A stretch of 54,824 nucleotides of DNA, taken from assembly GCA_021776775.1 (NCBI GenBank), contig JAJFFE010000418.1, positions 1 to 54,824 of the forward strand, given 5' to 3'. Numbering within the stretch: the first letter of the stretch is position 1; every line of letters begins with the position of its first letter. The position numbers were made by a program, and so were the translations under genes. The stretch comes from Planctomycetota bacterium (GTDB lineage: Bacteria; Planctomycetota; UBA8108; UBA1146; JAJFFE01). Under the pieces are notes generated by a model. It had not been told where the DNA came from, ran no database searches, and worked only from the letters and a program-made list of their open reading frames with translations. Below, one piece after another: positions 25,029 through 33,351 of this stretch.

Positions 25029-28000
25029 CTACGGCCCGACGCACTCGAGCGCCTCTCCACCCGCGTCTGGATACGGCGGGGGCGGGGGTGGCCCCGCGGA
25101 GAACAGGAAGGTCAGTAGGTAGATAGCATCCGCGACGTCTACTGATTCGTCACCGTTGGCATCGAGCGCCGCATCGCACACCTCTGGCGCGACGCCCTGA
25201 AACAGAACTCCCAGTGTCGTCACAGCATCGGCGATATCGAGATCTCCACTGCCGTTGGCATCGCCGCGAACGAAGAACGACGACGCTTCGATTGCGCTGA
25301 TTGAACTCGTGGTGATACCGACAACCTCAATCACGATGGCAGAGTCGTCAGGACTCTCAGCGAAGTCGAATCCGCCGAGTACGTTGTCTTCATCCAGGAC
25401 CGCGAGGGAGATCGACTCACCGGTATCCACGGCGGCGCCGCTGGCGACGTCGACTTCGATCGCGCTGAATGAACTCTCCGACGAACCGACACTCGAAATC
25501 CACGCCTGGCCACCGCCGGGTCCGTAGTCATCGACGAAGGCGACACCCTGCAGCCCGTACGTCGCAATGCCTGCCGGGTGGCTGAAACTGGCGCTGGGTT
25601 CGATGTCTCCGGTGCTGGTCGAGAGGCACGCGAGCAGCTCGCAACCGTCGGGGCCACCGAACAGAAGAATGTCGCCGACCCCGCCGGAACTCGGCTGAGC
25701 TGCGAGGCCGCCCGGCGACCCGAACCGCGGAACTCCCGACTCGGTGATGAAAATGTGCGGCAACGCGAGAAGCTCGAAATCGCCGGTCGCCGCGTTGATC
25801 TCGAACGCTCGGACTTGCACCTGATCCGTATCGGACCCACCGACCACGTAGACACGCGGGGGGCCACCGCCGGCGGGTTCAGCGACGTACGAACAGCCGG
25901 TTGCTCCGAAGCTACCTGTGCCTCCGCCACTCGCGGTGAAGATTGCAGTCGAAGTGGCGGCGGCGACGGAGCCGTCGATCGCGAGTCCGGCCAAGAGTTG
26001 CAGTTGAGGATCGGTGACGAACAGGGCGTAGTCGCTCGCCGGGCCCCCGAGCGCGACAGTCGGGGCGGTCGCCGGTCCGGTCGAGACGTCGAACGGGTTG
26101 AGCAGATCTCCGTCGAGGATGACTTCCTGCGTGTCGAGCAGCGCGCCGGGACCGACGGTGAGCGTGCATTCAACGGGAGGGCTCGTCGTAGCACCAACAC
26201 CGGTGACTTCGATCAGATAAGTTCCGGCTCCCGGCAAGGCGAACTCGAACGACTCGTCGGTGGGGCTCGGTTGAGTGGCGGTCAGTACGCCGTCGACCCG
26301 AACTTCGATGGATGTGTAGCCCTGAATCGAAGGAAGAACTGGATCAACGTCGGTCGGGATCCCCCAACTCAGTTGCGCGTCCAATCCGTCTTGCGTGCAG
26401 ACCAGCCCTTGCACGGGAAGTAGCGGTACCAACGCTGACGGTTCGTCGAGTGCGTCGAAGACATCGGTACCACTGTTTAGCTCGATCACGTTGACGTAGC
26501 CGTCGCCGTCGAAGTCGAAGAAGGAGCGCAGCAGGGGGTTGCCGTCAGGGAATTGCACGAAGGCTTGAGTGTAGGCGGTGGTGTCACCGAGGATTCTTGC
26601 GTCGGTACCGATCGTCACGGCGCTCCCGAACAGTGGGCTGGTCCCCGGTGGGGCATCGGGATCGATAGTCTGTACCGTACCCGTGTCTCGTGAAATCCAT
26701 GGACGTCCGCGGCCGTCCATGGTGATTCCTGACACACCGATGCCGATCCCGGGAAACTCATCGATCGAAGCGTCGGGTCGCAAACGATAGAGCCCCGGTG
26801 CCCCCGCGATATCACCCACCACCCACGCCTCGCGCAATGCCGAGGTGAACGGGCGGCGACGAACCGCGATCGAGCGAGCGTCAGGTACTGTGAACGATTG
26901 AATGATCGACCCATCGCTCGCGACCCGGTCGACTCTTCCGGCGCCCGCCAGGCAGACCCAAGCGATGCCTTGTCGGTCGACCGATACGGCGACCGGATCG
27001 TCCGAGCCGTAGTCGACGACAGCACCGATACTGCCGGATCGATTGATGCGATATAGGTATCCACTGCTAGCGCCGTCGGAAGCGGTGACCCACATGCTGT
27101 CGGCGGCGTCCGCGGCGAGCGCGGTCGGAGGAGCGTCCAGCAAGAGGGCGGGGCCGAAGACTCCGTCGTCCGGAGTGTCTAATGCTCCGTCACCGCCAAA
27201 GATGATGCGACCGAACGGATTCACGACGGTGACCGAGTTGTTTCCGGTGTTCCCGATCCACGCCCGCCCTCGACTACTGATGGCGACTGCGCTGGGAGCA
27301 CTACCGGTCCCGGTTACCACGACGTCGGACGCTGATCCGAACACGAAGATCTCGACTCCGGCCGCGTCGACTCGGCGCACGACTTCACTGTCGCGATAGC
27401 AGATCCAAGCAATGCCGTTCGGATCGACCGCGATGCCTTCGGGGTTTTCGCGTGGCCCTCCGGTTACGACCGGGCCGATCGTGCCGGCGGCATCCAATGA
27501 AGTGACGGTGTCGTCGGTCGGCGAGGCTACCCAAACCTGGCTGATCGGGACCGACGCTCCCACGACGCCGCCCGCCAGAGTGCTCGGGGTCACCGGCCCC
27601 GCCACCGTTGCGAACTCCACCGAGATCGGCGGTGATCCCTGTCCGTCGACGATGGGTATCTCGATGGACTCTCCCGCGGTCAGGGCCGGAACGAGCACCT
27701 CCAGAGTTCCCAGCACCAAGAAGCCGGGACCACGGGTGACGACCGTGGGTGGAGCGGCCGAGAAGACCACGCCGATGCCGACGAACTCGGTTCCAAGCTG
27801 AATTCCAAGGAACTCTTGGTCGCCCGAGTTGAACGGGGCGTACGCAGAGAACCCGAGCGGTGACGGAATCTCCAGCCCCAGGGAGTACCCGAGGATCGGT
27901 TGAGAGACGACACCATCGAGAGTCAATTGCGCAGTGGTAGCAACTCCGGGCGACACGGTTCTAATGCCGAGACCGAGTGAGTCGGCGCGAACAGTCGGTG

Positions 28001-28067
28001 AGGACGCGATCGCAATTGGCAGCACCGCGAGTAACAGTAGGCAGAACATTCTCGATCGCGAACTCAT
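25029..28067 (-). CDS. Secreted NHL-type beta-propeller protein with dockerin-like C-terminus
   Basis: The 1,012-residue product has a Sec signal (residues 1-28), a beta-sandwich of cohesin-like character (about 30-165: GLGIRTVSPGVATTAQLTL ... SLGLEIP), then repeated blades of a Vgb/NHL-like propeller (NPEGIAVDPNGIAWICY, APSAVAISSRGRAWIGN, DDPVAVSVDRQGIAWVC, GVSGITMDGRGRPWISRD). An Ig-like region and a second repeat-rich region follow. The C-terminus carries two EF-hand-like loops (RGDANGSGDLDIADAV, DANGDESVDVADAIY) and a Pro/Tyr-rich tail. Calcium binding by the loops is expected from dockerin knowledge. Function is probably extracellular binding; no catalytic motif is seen. Confidence 0.8.
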   Translation of the reverse strand: MSSRSRMFCLLLLAVLPIAIASSPTVRADSLGLGIRTVSPGVATTAQLTLDGVVSQPILGYSLGLEIPSPLGFSAYAPFNSGDQEFLGIQLGTEFVGIGVVFSAAPPTVVTRGPGFLVLGTLEVLVPALTAGESIEIPIVDGQGSPPISVEFATVAGPVTPSTLAGGVVGASVPISQVWVASPTDDTVTSLDAAGTIGPVVTGGPRENPEGIAVDPNGIAWICYRDSEVVRRVDAAGVEIFVFGSASDVVVTGTGSAPSAVAISSRGRAWIGNTGNNSVTVVNPFGRIIFGGDGALDTPDDGVFGPALLLDAPPTALAADAADSMWVTASDGASSGYLYRINRSGSIGAVVDYGSDDPVAVSVDRQGIAWVCLAGAGRVDRVASDGSIIQSFTVPDARSIAVRRRPFTSALREAWVVGDIAGAPGLYRLRPDASIDEFPGIGIGVSGITMDGRGRPWISRDTGTVQTIDPDAPPGTSPLFGSAVTIGTDARILGDTTAYTQAFVQFPDGNPLLRSFFDFDGDGYVNVIELNSGTDVFDALDEPSALVPLLPVQGLVCTQDGLDAQLSWGIPTDVDPVLPSIQGYTSIEVRVDGVLTATQPSPTDESFEFALPGAGTYLIEVTGVGATTSPPVECTLTVGPGALLDTQEVILDGDLLNPFDVSTGPATAPTVALGGPASDYALFVTDPQLQLLAGLAIDGSVAAATSTAIFTASGGGTGSFGATGCSYVAEPAGGGPPRVYVVGGSDTDQVQVRAFEINAATGDFELLALPHIFITESGVPRFGSPGGLAAQPSSGGVGDILLFGGPDGCELLACLSTSTGDIEPSASFSHPAGIATYGLQGVAFVDDYGPGGGQAWISSVGSSESSFSAIEVDVASGAAVDTGESISLAVLDEDNVLGGFDFAESPDDSAIVIEVVGITTSSISAIEASSFFVRGDANGSGDLDIADAVTTLGVLFQGVAPEVCDAALDANGDESVDVADAIYLLTFLFSAGPPPPPPYPDAGGEALECVGP

Positions 28068-28103
28068 AACATACCTATTCGGGGGAGACCCGTCTGAGGA
28101 GAA

Positions 28104-28898
28104 CTACGGACAGCCCGTGACGATAACGGCGCAACTCAAGGCTCCCGGCGTGGGGTCCAATCCACAATCTGGGTACGGCTCGCTCGGCGGAGGCGGAGAC
28201 GCGCCGCTGCAGAACAAGAAGCAGAGCACGCCGGTCGCATCCGAAATGCTGATCGTCTCGTCGTCGTTGTAGTCGAGCGCCAGTAAGCAGTCGGCCGGCC
28301 CCGCTTGGAACAAGTACCCGAGTACGAAGAGCGCATCTGCAATATCGAGAGCGTCGTCGAGATTCGCGTCACCGCGAACGAAGGGATTTGCGACCGAGAT
28401 GAACCGAGTTGCGTCGTCGAGATTGATCCAGCCGATGTTCTCGCCCCACGCGTAACCACGGAACCGTCCGGCCGTCGAATCGAAGACGGCGCGGTTGGCC
28501 CCGACCGTCGAGGTGTCGAAGTTCACCCATCCGATGTTCTCACCCCATGCGAATCCGGTGAGGTTGCCATCGATGTCGATGTTGACCCCGAAGTCCGTTC
28601 CGTCCGAGTTGGTGTAGCTGTCGCCACCCCCGGGGGTTCCGTCACCGGTATTGATCCAGCCGATGTTCTCGGCCCAGATGAAACCCGACAGGAAGGTCTC
28701 GCTGACAAGCACTCCGGCCGTCGTGCCATCGGCGTCGCGCCAGTTGAGCCAACCGACGTTCTCGCTCCACGCGTGCTTGTGGACCGAGTCGATGTTGGAT
28801 TGCCCTTCAGCGCCACTGATCGCCAAGAACGTCATGAGACAAGTCGCCATTGCGACAATCAGTGATCGATCACCATTGCAGATCTTCTGCCCAGCCAT
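28104..28898 (-). CDS. Secreted WxENIGWxN-repeat protein with dockerin-like C-terminus
   Basis: From ATG 28898 (GAAGGG about 8 bases upstream) the product has 264 residues with a signal peptide ending near GAEGQ. It carries four repeats: AWSENVGWLNW, IWAENIGWINT, AWGENIGWVNF and AWGENIGWINL, spaced about 28-40 residues. The C-terminus has the two-loop dockerin-like module (RGDANLDDALDIADAL, DYNDDETISISDAT) and a tail CGLDPTPGALSC. The WxENIGW repeat is known as a conserved unit in secreted bacterial proteins of unknown role. A longer frame to 28946 would start in repeat debris and is not favoured. It sits 36 bp ahead of the propeller gene, same strand. Confidence 0.78.
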   Translation of the reverse strand: MAGQKICNGDRSLIVAMATCLMTFLAISGAEGQSNIDSVHKHAWSENVGWLNWRDADGTTAGVLVSETFLSGFIWAENIGWINTGDGTPGGGDSYTNSDGTDFGVNIDIDGNLTGFAWGENIGWVNFDTSTVGANRAVFDSTAGRFRGYAWGENIGWINLDDATRFISVANPFVRGDANLDDALDIADALFVLGYLFQAGPADCLLALDYNDDETISISDATGVLCFLFCSGASPPPPSEPYPDCGLDPTPGALSCAVIVTGCP

Positions 28899-28926
28899 GT
28901 CTTGAGCCCTTCGGGGTTGTGATTGC

Positions 28927-28950
28927 GCCGGTCCCGCTTGGAACAAGTAC
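28927..28950 (-). repeat. 24-bp dockerin-module fragment
   Basis: This stretch equals 28294-28317, inside the neighbouring gene's dockerin-like module (YLFQAGPA), at 23 of 24 bases. It is an orphan piece of such a module, upstream of that gene and at the left edge of repeat copy 3, pointing to a past recombination between dockerin-coding sequences. Confidence 0.75.
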
Positions 28951-29001
28951 TCTCGGAGGCCAACCCTCCGAGCCTCCTCTCAATAGGGGATGGCGGAGTC
29001 G

Positions 29002-29200
29002 TTGGCTCGCCACCGACTATGAGGCACGGGAGTGGGGTTGGTCGCTGGTTGCGGTTTGGCAAACAAGCACGGGTGAGAACGAGGGACCGGCGCATCGGGG
29101 CGCAAACGTGTCTGTTCCAGGCGATGGGCAGCGGGGATGCCCGATGCTGGCGGGCGTGTGCTGGGCGATGAGAAATGTACGCTGGGCGGCGTGATCCGTC
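29002..29200 (+). repeat. Dispersed HNH-associated repeat unit A, copy 3
   Basis: Starts GGCTCGCCACCGACTATGAG and ends GGCGGCGTGATCCGT. It aligns through its length with unit A at 204-400 and, inverted, with 11571-11390. Antisense reading gives PTPVPHSRWRA as in the other copies. No gene is called in 28951-29300. Confidence 0.75.
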
Positions 29201-29300
29201 CCGGGCTGGGTGCGGCTTCTGATGAACGAACGCGAGGCGTCGTTTGGTTGCGCTGACGGATGCGGCCTCGTGCAAACGATGTGACGCGAACTGCGAAACC

Positions 29301-29424
29301 GTACCTACCTGACCAGTTCATCTTTGCAGGCGGCGTCTTGCTGACACTGCGGCCCACATCGCTAGTCGATGACGTAGACCTCGTCCGGACGGGATCTGCG
29401 TGGATCGGTTGGTCACTGGGTCCC
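29301..29424 (+). repeat. Dispersed repeat unit B, copy 3
   Basis: Ungapped match to 11152-11275 (about ten mismatches in 124). On the minus strand it encodes the end of the same open frame that contains the HNH core at 29671-29516, finishing RRRLQR-stop at 29318. Confidence 0.85.
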
Positions 29425-29515
29425 GGGCTGCGCGATGCTGTGTCGCTCGATGTCGTGATGCTGCATATTGATGTCGCGGCTCGCGCACGGTTGTTGGTTG
29501 ATCGACGGGTCCCGA

Positions 29516-29719
29516 TGATTCTTGCGCCGCGGCGATCTTCGAACGCATGAACTCAGTGCCAAACTCCTGCTCTGCATACCAAGCGTTGTGCGTTGCGCAG
29601 AGGGCTCGCAGATTGATCTCGTCGTTCGGCCGTCCTTGCTGAACGGGTGGGACGTGATCGATCTGAAGGCCGACGCGACCATCCCCCACCCACTGGTGTT
29701 CGAGCCACGCCACGATGCG
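29516..29719 (-). pseudogene. HNH endonuclease remnant, copy 3
   Basis: The minus strand encodes RIVAWLEHQWVGDGRV running into GLQIDHVPPVQQG, then NLRALCATHN and EQEFG, which keeps the Asp-His, Asn and Cys-x-x-His-Asn spacing of the HNH fold better than copy 1. The frame has no credible start: it enters from the 3' end of the S9 peptidase gene and continues to a stop at 29318. The N-terminal and zinc-knuckle half are missing. Unit C (29687-29742) forms its left part. It is read as a fragment, although a short C-terminal nuclease made from read-through cannot be excluded. Confidence 0.65.
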
Positions 29720-29747
29720 CCCGTCTTCTTCTTCTCCCTGTTTTTCG

Positions 29748-31766
29748 TCAACGCTTCGCTTTCGACAACCCGTCGATGTGTTCGATCCCGACAACAATAT
29801 CCATCGGTAGGTCGACGAACTCCTTGCGAAGGCGCTCTCGTCGACCACCGAGGTGTTGGTGGAGGAACTGCTCGGCGACAGCCCAGAACGCGTGCCATGA
29901 GCGATCTTGACGGAAGTCGTGACCCTCTTCACGGAAGCGTAGGTACGTGACGGTCTTGCCCGCGGCCGTCAACGCTTCGACGAATCGATCGGACTGCGCA
30001 CATGGTGCTCGACGGTCCAGAACCCCGTGCCCGATGAGAAGCGGCCGCACCACCGCGTCGGCGTGGTAGAGCGGTGATACCGCCCGTAGCGTGGCGACTT
30101 GATCTGGATCGCCGGGATCGCCCACGCGCTGCTTCCACAGCTGATCGGGTTTCTCGATCGCGAGAAGATCGGACAGGCCGTAGAGCGACACCGCACAAGC
30201 AAACCGTTCGGGCGCCATCGTCAACGCGGCGTTGGCGGCGTAGCCTCCGTACGACCAACCGAAGATGGCAGTCTTCTCTTTCTGAGCGATCTTCCGGTCG
30301 GCGGCCGCGTCGGCGATGTCGACGAGGTCGTTCAGCATGGCGCGGCCCCACTGTCTGTCCCCCGCATCGGTAAAGGACTTCCCATACCCGACGGCGCCGC
30401 GAAACTCGGTATCGATCACGGCGTACCCTCGGTTGGCGAGGAGTTGTAGGTGGCGCGTGATCCCCCAACTGTTTGCGCCGAACCCAGCCCATGGTCCGCC
30501 GTGAACGTACAGTACCGTCGGGAGCGGAGTGGTGGGCACGCCGTCGCCGTCCGGGTCGGCGTCGGGCGGTAGGTACAAGCGGCATGGTAGACGTAGCCCG
30601 TCGCGAGCCGTCACCAGCAGAGGAGCCCGGCGCGCGAGAGAGACGGGGTCCAGCGCCGGGAGGTCGGAGAAGAGTCTCGTCGTGGTCTTGGTCGTTGTGT
30701 CGTAGAGATGGTACGTCGCGGGTCCTCCGTCGAGATCACGAACCAGCCAGCGCGAGTCATCGACGCTGCGACCGACGAAGCTCACATGCCCCTCGAGCGT
30801 TCGTGATAGCGCCGCGAAGTGCGGGGCCACGGCGTCGTCGATGGTGTGACGTTGCAGATCGCCGTAAGAGACGACAGCTTGCGGGCGATCGGTTCCTGGG
30901 TGAAGCGTGGCACCTGACCAGAGCACGTCGGCGTGGGGCGCGGTGGCCAAGACGCGACACATTCCGGTGCGAAGGTCGCACTCGCGAAGGCGCACGGTAT
31001 CCGAGTTCGGCGAATCGGCGTCTTCGGCGTCGACGAAGTACAGTGTCTGCCCGTCGGCGCTCACCGAGACAACGCGCTCTCGTGAGTCGCCAGCCAGCCT
31101 ATCGACGCTCCAAGAGTAGTTGGCGACCGTGACCCACGAGTTGTCGTCCGACTTGCGTCGTAGTTCATGGCCGTAGAGTTTGTTGCGCCGCTCGGCCGCG
31201 CGTACGCGAAACTGTCGATCCACCCACCAACGCTCGACGTCCGGATCGAATTCTAGGCGAATGGGATCTGGTCGCCCTCGGAGTGTGGTCAGTGAAATGA
31301 TGAACAGCCCACTTCGCTCTTCCTCGCTCGACCGGGCTCGTATCACCATCTCCGTGGGTCGGTTTGGGCTCAGCGAGACCAGGTCGAATCGGTCCGCGGA
31401 GAACGGAGTGACGCGAATCGGGTCGCCTTCGAGCGGAATGAGGAGAAGCGTTTCGCGGCGTTGCTCGACTCCGGCCACAACGATGTCATTGGCAAACGTC
31501 CATCGCCAAGAGATGGGTTTGACGTTCGCCGTGTCGACACGACGTGGTTCGGCGGCGGCTGTCGTCGACTGGATCCACAGATCGTTGCGGCCTTCGGTTC
31601 GCGTTGTGAAGGCGACCCAACGCCCGTCCGGGCTGAGCTCCGCGCGATGACGCTCGGTCGGTCGAAGGAGGACCACGCGCGGAATCAGGAGCGGCGGTTT
31701 GGCGTAACCCAGCGCCGGTGTCAGCACCGTCGAATGAAGGAGAAGAGCCGCGAGGCAGAAGATCAT
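29748..31766 (-). CDS. S9-family prolyl oligopeptidase-like peptidase, secreted
   Basis: From ATG 31766 the 672-residue product has a signal peptide (MIFCLAALLLHSTVLTPALG), a WD-like propeller (ELSPDGRWVAFTTR and later blades) and a C-terminal alpha/beta hydrolase domain. The catalytic Ser505 lies in FGWSYGGY, the Asp in LIGHGVLDRRAP and His616 in EEGHDF. It should cleave short peptides in the periplasm or outside. The upstream frame to 31856 would overlap the divergent cupin gene and is rejected because the signal peptide begins at Met 31766. An HNH remnant begins just behind its stop. Confidence 0.9.
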   Translation of the reverse strand: MIFCLAALLLHSTVLTPALGYAKPPLLIPRVVLLRPTERHRAELSPDGRWVAFTTRTEGRNDLWIQSTTAAAEPRRVDTANVKPISWRWTFANDIVVAGVEQRRETLLLIPLEGDPIRVTPFSADRFDLVSLSPNRPTEMVIRARSSEEERSGLFIISLTTLRGRPDPIRLEFDPDVERWWVDRQFRVRAAERRNKLYGHELRRKSDDNSWVTVANYSWSVDRLAGDSRERVVSVSADGQTLYFVDAEDADSPNSDTVRLRECDLRTGMCRVLATAPHADVLWSGATLHPGTDRPQAVVSYGDLQRHTIDDAVAPHFAALSRTLEGHVSFVGRSVDDSRWLVRDLDGGPATYHLYDTTTKTTTRLFSDLPALDPVSLARRAPLLVTARDGLRLPCRLYLPPDADPDGDGVPTTPLPTVLYVHGGPWAGFGANSWGITRHLQLLANRGYAVIDTEFRGAVGYGKSFTDAGDRQWGRAMLNDLVDIADAAADRKIAQKEKTAIFGWSYGGYAANAALTMAPERFACAVSLYGLSDLLAIEKPDQLWKQRVGDPGDPDQVATLRAVSPLYHADAVVRPLLIGHGVLDRRAPCAQSDRFVEALTAAGKTVTYLRFREEGHDFRQDRSWHAFWAVAEQFLHQHLGGRRERLRKEFVDLPMDIVVGIEHIDGLSKAKR

Positions 31767-31854
31767 GTTCTCGATCCTGGTTCTGGGGAGTAAGCTCGTT
31801 GAGGATGACGGACCGGCGGCTGGGGTCACGACAATTTTGCCCAAGGGGGAGAGC

Positions 31855-32697
31855 ATGCTGTTTCGCGGTGTCGAAGAGATCGATTCGGTGGCGGAAGACG
31901 GCTTGATCGAAGACGGCCGACTCGAGGTCGATCACGAGGTTGGCGAAGAGATCGACGACGGCGTGCGTTTGGTTCGCCGGCGAATTCTAAAGCTGGCTAC
32001 CGCAGCGCCGCTCGCCTTCGGCGTGACGATGCTCGGTAGAAATGCTCGCGCGGATGACGCACCGCAAGAGTCGAACCTCTCCGGATACCTCAACCGCCCC
32101 GTCGACTTCGACTCCCTAGTCGGAGAGCTGCGTACCATCTCGAAAGAGCTCGTCGCGCAAGACGCCCCGAACGAAGAGGCGTACCTTCACGGCATCGCCG
32201 GATTGCTCTCACGTATCGATACGTTTCCCAAGAAAGATGCCAGTGGCCGAGGCGCGTTCCAGATGGCGGCGCTCGCCCAGCACCGGCCCTTGGTCATCTA
32301 CAAGATCGTCATGAAGCCGGGCGCGACCATCCGAATTCACGACCATCGGCACTACAACGGCGTCATCTTCGGGCTCAACGGAACGTGCAAGATCCGCAAC
32401 TTCGATATCGAAGCGGAAGGCGATGAGATTCCTCCGCACGGTGAAGAGTTCACGATCCGTGAGACCAAGTGGGCGCACATGGGTCGTGGTGGCGTTTCGA
32501 CCTTGTCGCGGAATCGTGACAACATTCACGAAGTGGTCGCGGGCAAAGATGGCGCGGAATTGGTCGACGTGTTCACCTACTTCGATCGCGCCGCTCGTTC
32601 GTATCCCATCGTCTTCGATCGCAAGCCGGTGGACGCAGACGAGCGGTTGTTTCGAGCGCATTGGGGCGGTCCGCCGCCGCGTGCCGGGCGAAAGTGA
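31855..32697 (+). CDS. Tat-exported cupin, thiol-dioxygenase-like
   Basis: Start ATG 31855 is decided by GGGGGAG 4 bases upstream. The 280-residue product has an acidic 40-residue lead, then a twin-arginine signal (RRRILKLATAAPLAFG) and a cupin of the cysteine dioxygenase / plant cysteine oxidase / ADO kind: IHDHRHYNGVIFGLNG supplies His162 and His164, and NIHEV supplies His225, a three-His iron site. These enzymes add O2 to thiols; an exported one would act on periplasmic thiols. The Tat signal implies folding and metal loading before export. Dioxygenase activity is inferred from the fold and triad only. Confidence 0.72.
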   Translation: MLFRGVEEIDSVAEDGLIEDGRLEVDHEVGEEIDDGVRLVRRRILKLATAAPLAFGVTMLGRNARADDAPQESNLSGYLNRPVDFDSLVGELRTISKELVAQDAPNEEAYLHGIAGLLSRIDTFPKKDASGRGAFQMAALAQHRPLVIYKIVMKPGATIRIHDHRHYNGVIFGLNGTCKIRNFDIEAEGDEIPPHGEEFTIRETKWAHMGRGGVSTLSRNRDNIHEVVAGKDGAELVDVFTYFDRAARSYPIVFDRKPVDADERLFRAHWGGPPPRAGRK

Positions 32698-32955
32698 GCG
32701 GTCCGTGCAAACTGTTCCCGCGTTCGGCCGCAACGGCCTCCGGAGTTGCCGGGTGATATTCCGCGATTGCTCGTACCTCTGGTTTTTCGGAGCGGGCCGC
32801 GTCGTCAATCGGCTGCGAGGGTTTCCGGCGGCTCGGTCGCTCGCCCACACGGTTCCGATAACCGCGCCCTTAGCCTTTTCTTAAAGCTGCAAATCCTCTT
32901 CTGCCGATGAATCTGGAGAGTCGTGATAGTCGCGACCCCTTCGGAGCGACTCGGC
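32698..32955. promoter_or_regulatory. Gap upstream of the pseudopilin operon
   Basis: This stretch shows no gene on either strand. It includes an A/T-richer patch near 32868-32900 (TTAGCCTTTTCTTAAAGC) that is a plausible promoter site for the pseudopilin operon, but I cannot define -35 and -10 boxes. Confidence 0.3.
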
Positions 32956-33351
32956 ATGCCTTCAACCATGACCCCGTCCCATTTCGGTCACCGCCAATCC
33001 GGCCTGACTCTGGTCGAGTGCATGATTGCGCTCGTCTTGTTGTCGACCGCGATCATGGCGGGGTTGGAGATGCTCGAGTTCCACTCCACCGTCTCCGTTC
33101 GCAATGTGCAAGCGGTGCGCGCGGTGACGATCCTCGGTCGCGAGATGGAGATCGTGCGGGCGAGTCGGTTCGATACGTTGGACACGCGTGGAGCGTTCCC
33201 CGCTCCGCGTGATCCCGACTTCCGGGTTTCGCGAGTGGTAACCCCTGTCGATGCGTCGACGCGTGAAGTCACCGTAACCGTGGATTGGACAGAAGACGGC
33301 CACGCACGGTATCGCCGAGCCACGACGTATCGAAACAAGGAGGCGCCGTGA
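32956..33351 (+). CDS. Prepilin-like protein (type II/IV system)
   Basis: The 131-residue product has a short basic leader and the prepilin cleavage/helix motif SGLTLVECMIALVLLSTAIM, with Gly before the Leu and Glu at mature position 5. It resembles PilV/GspI minor pilins. ATG 32956 is favoured by GGAG 9 bases upstream; ATG 32968 also fits. It is the first of three overlapping genes, and its stop overlaps the next start (GTGA). A peptidase and assembly ATPase must be encoded elsewhere. Confidence 0.85.
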   Translation: MPSTMTPSHFGHRQSGLTLVECMIALVLLSTAIMAGLEMLEFHSTVSVRNVQAVRAVTILGREMEIVRASRFDTLDTRGAFPAPRDPDFRVSRVVTPVDASTREVTVTVDWTEDGHARYRRATTYRNKEAP

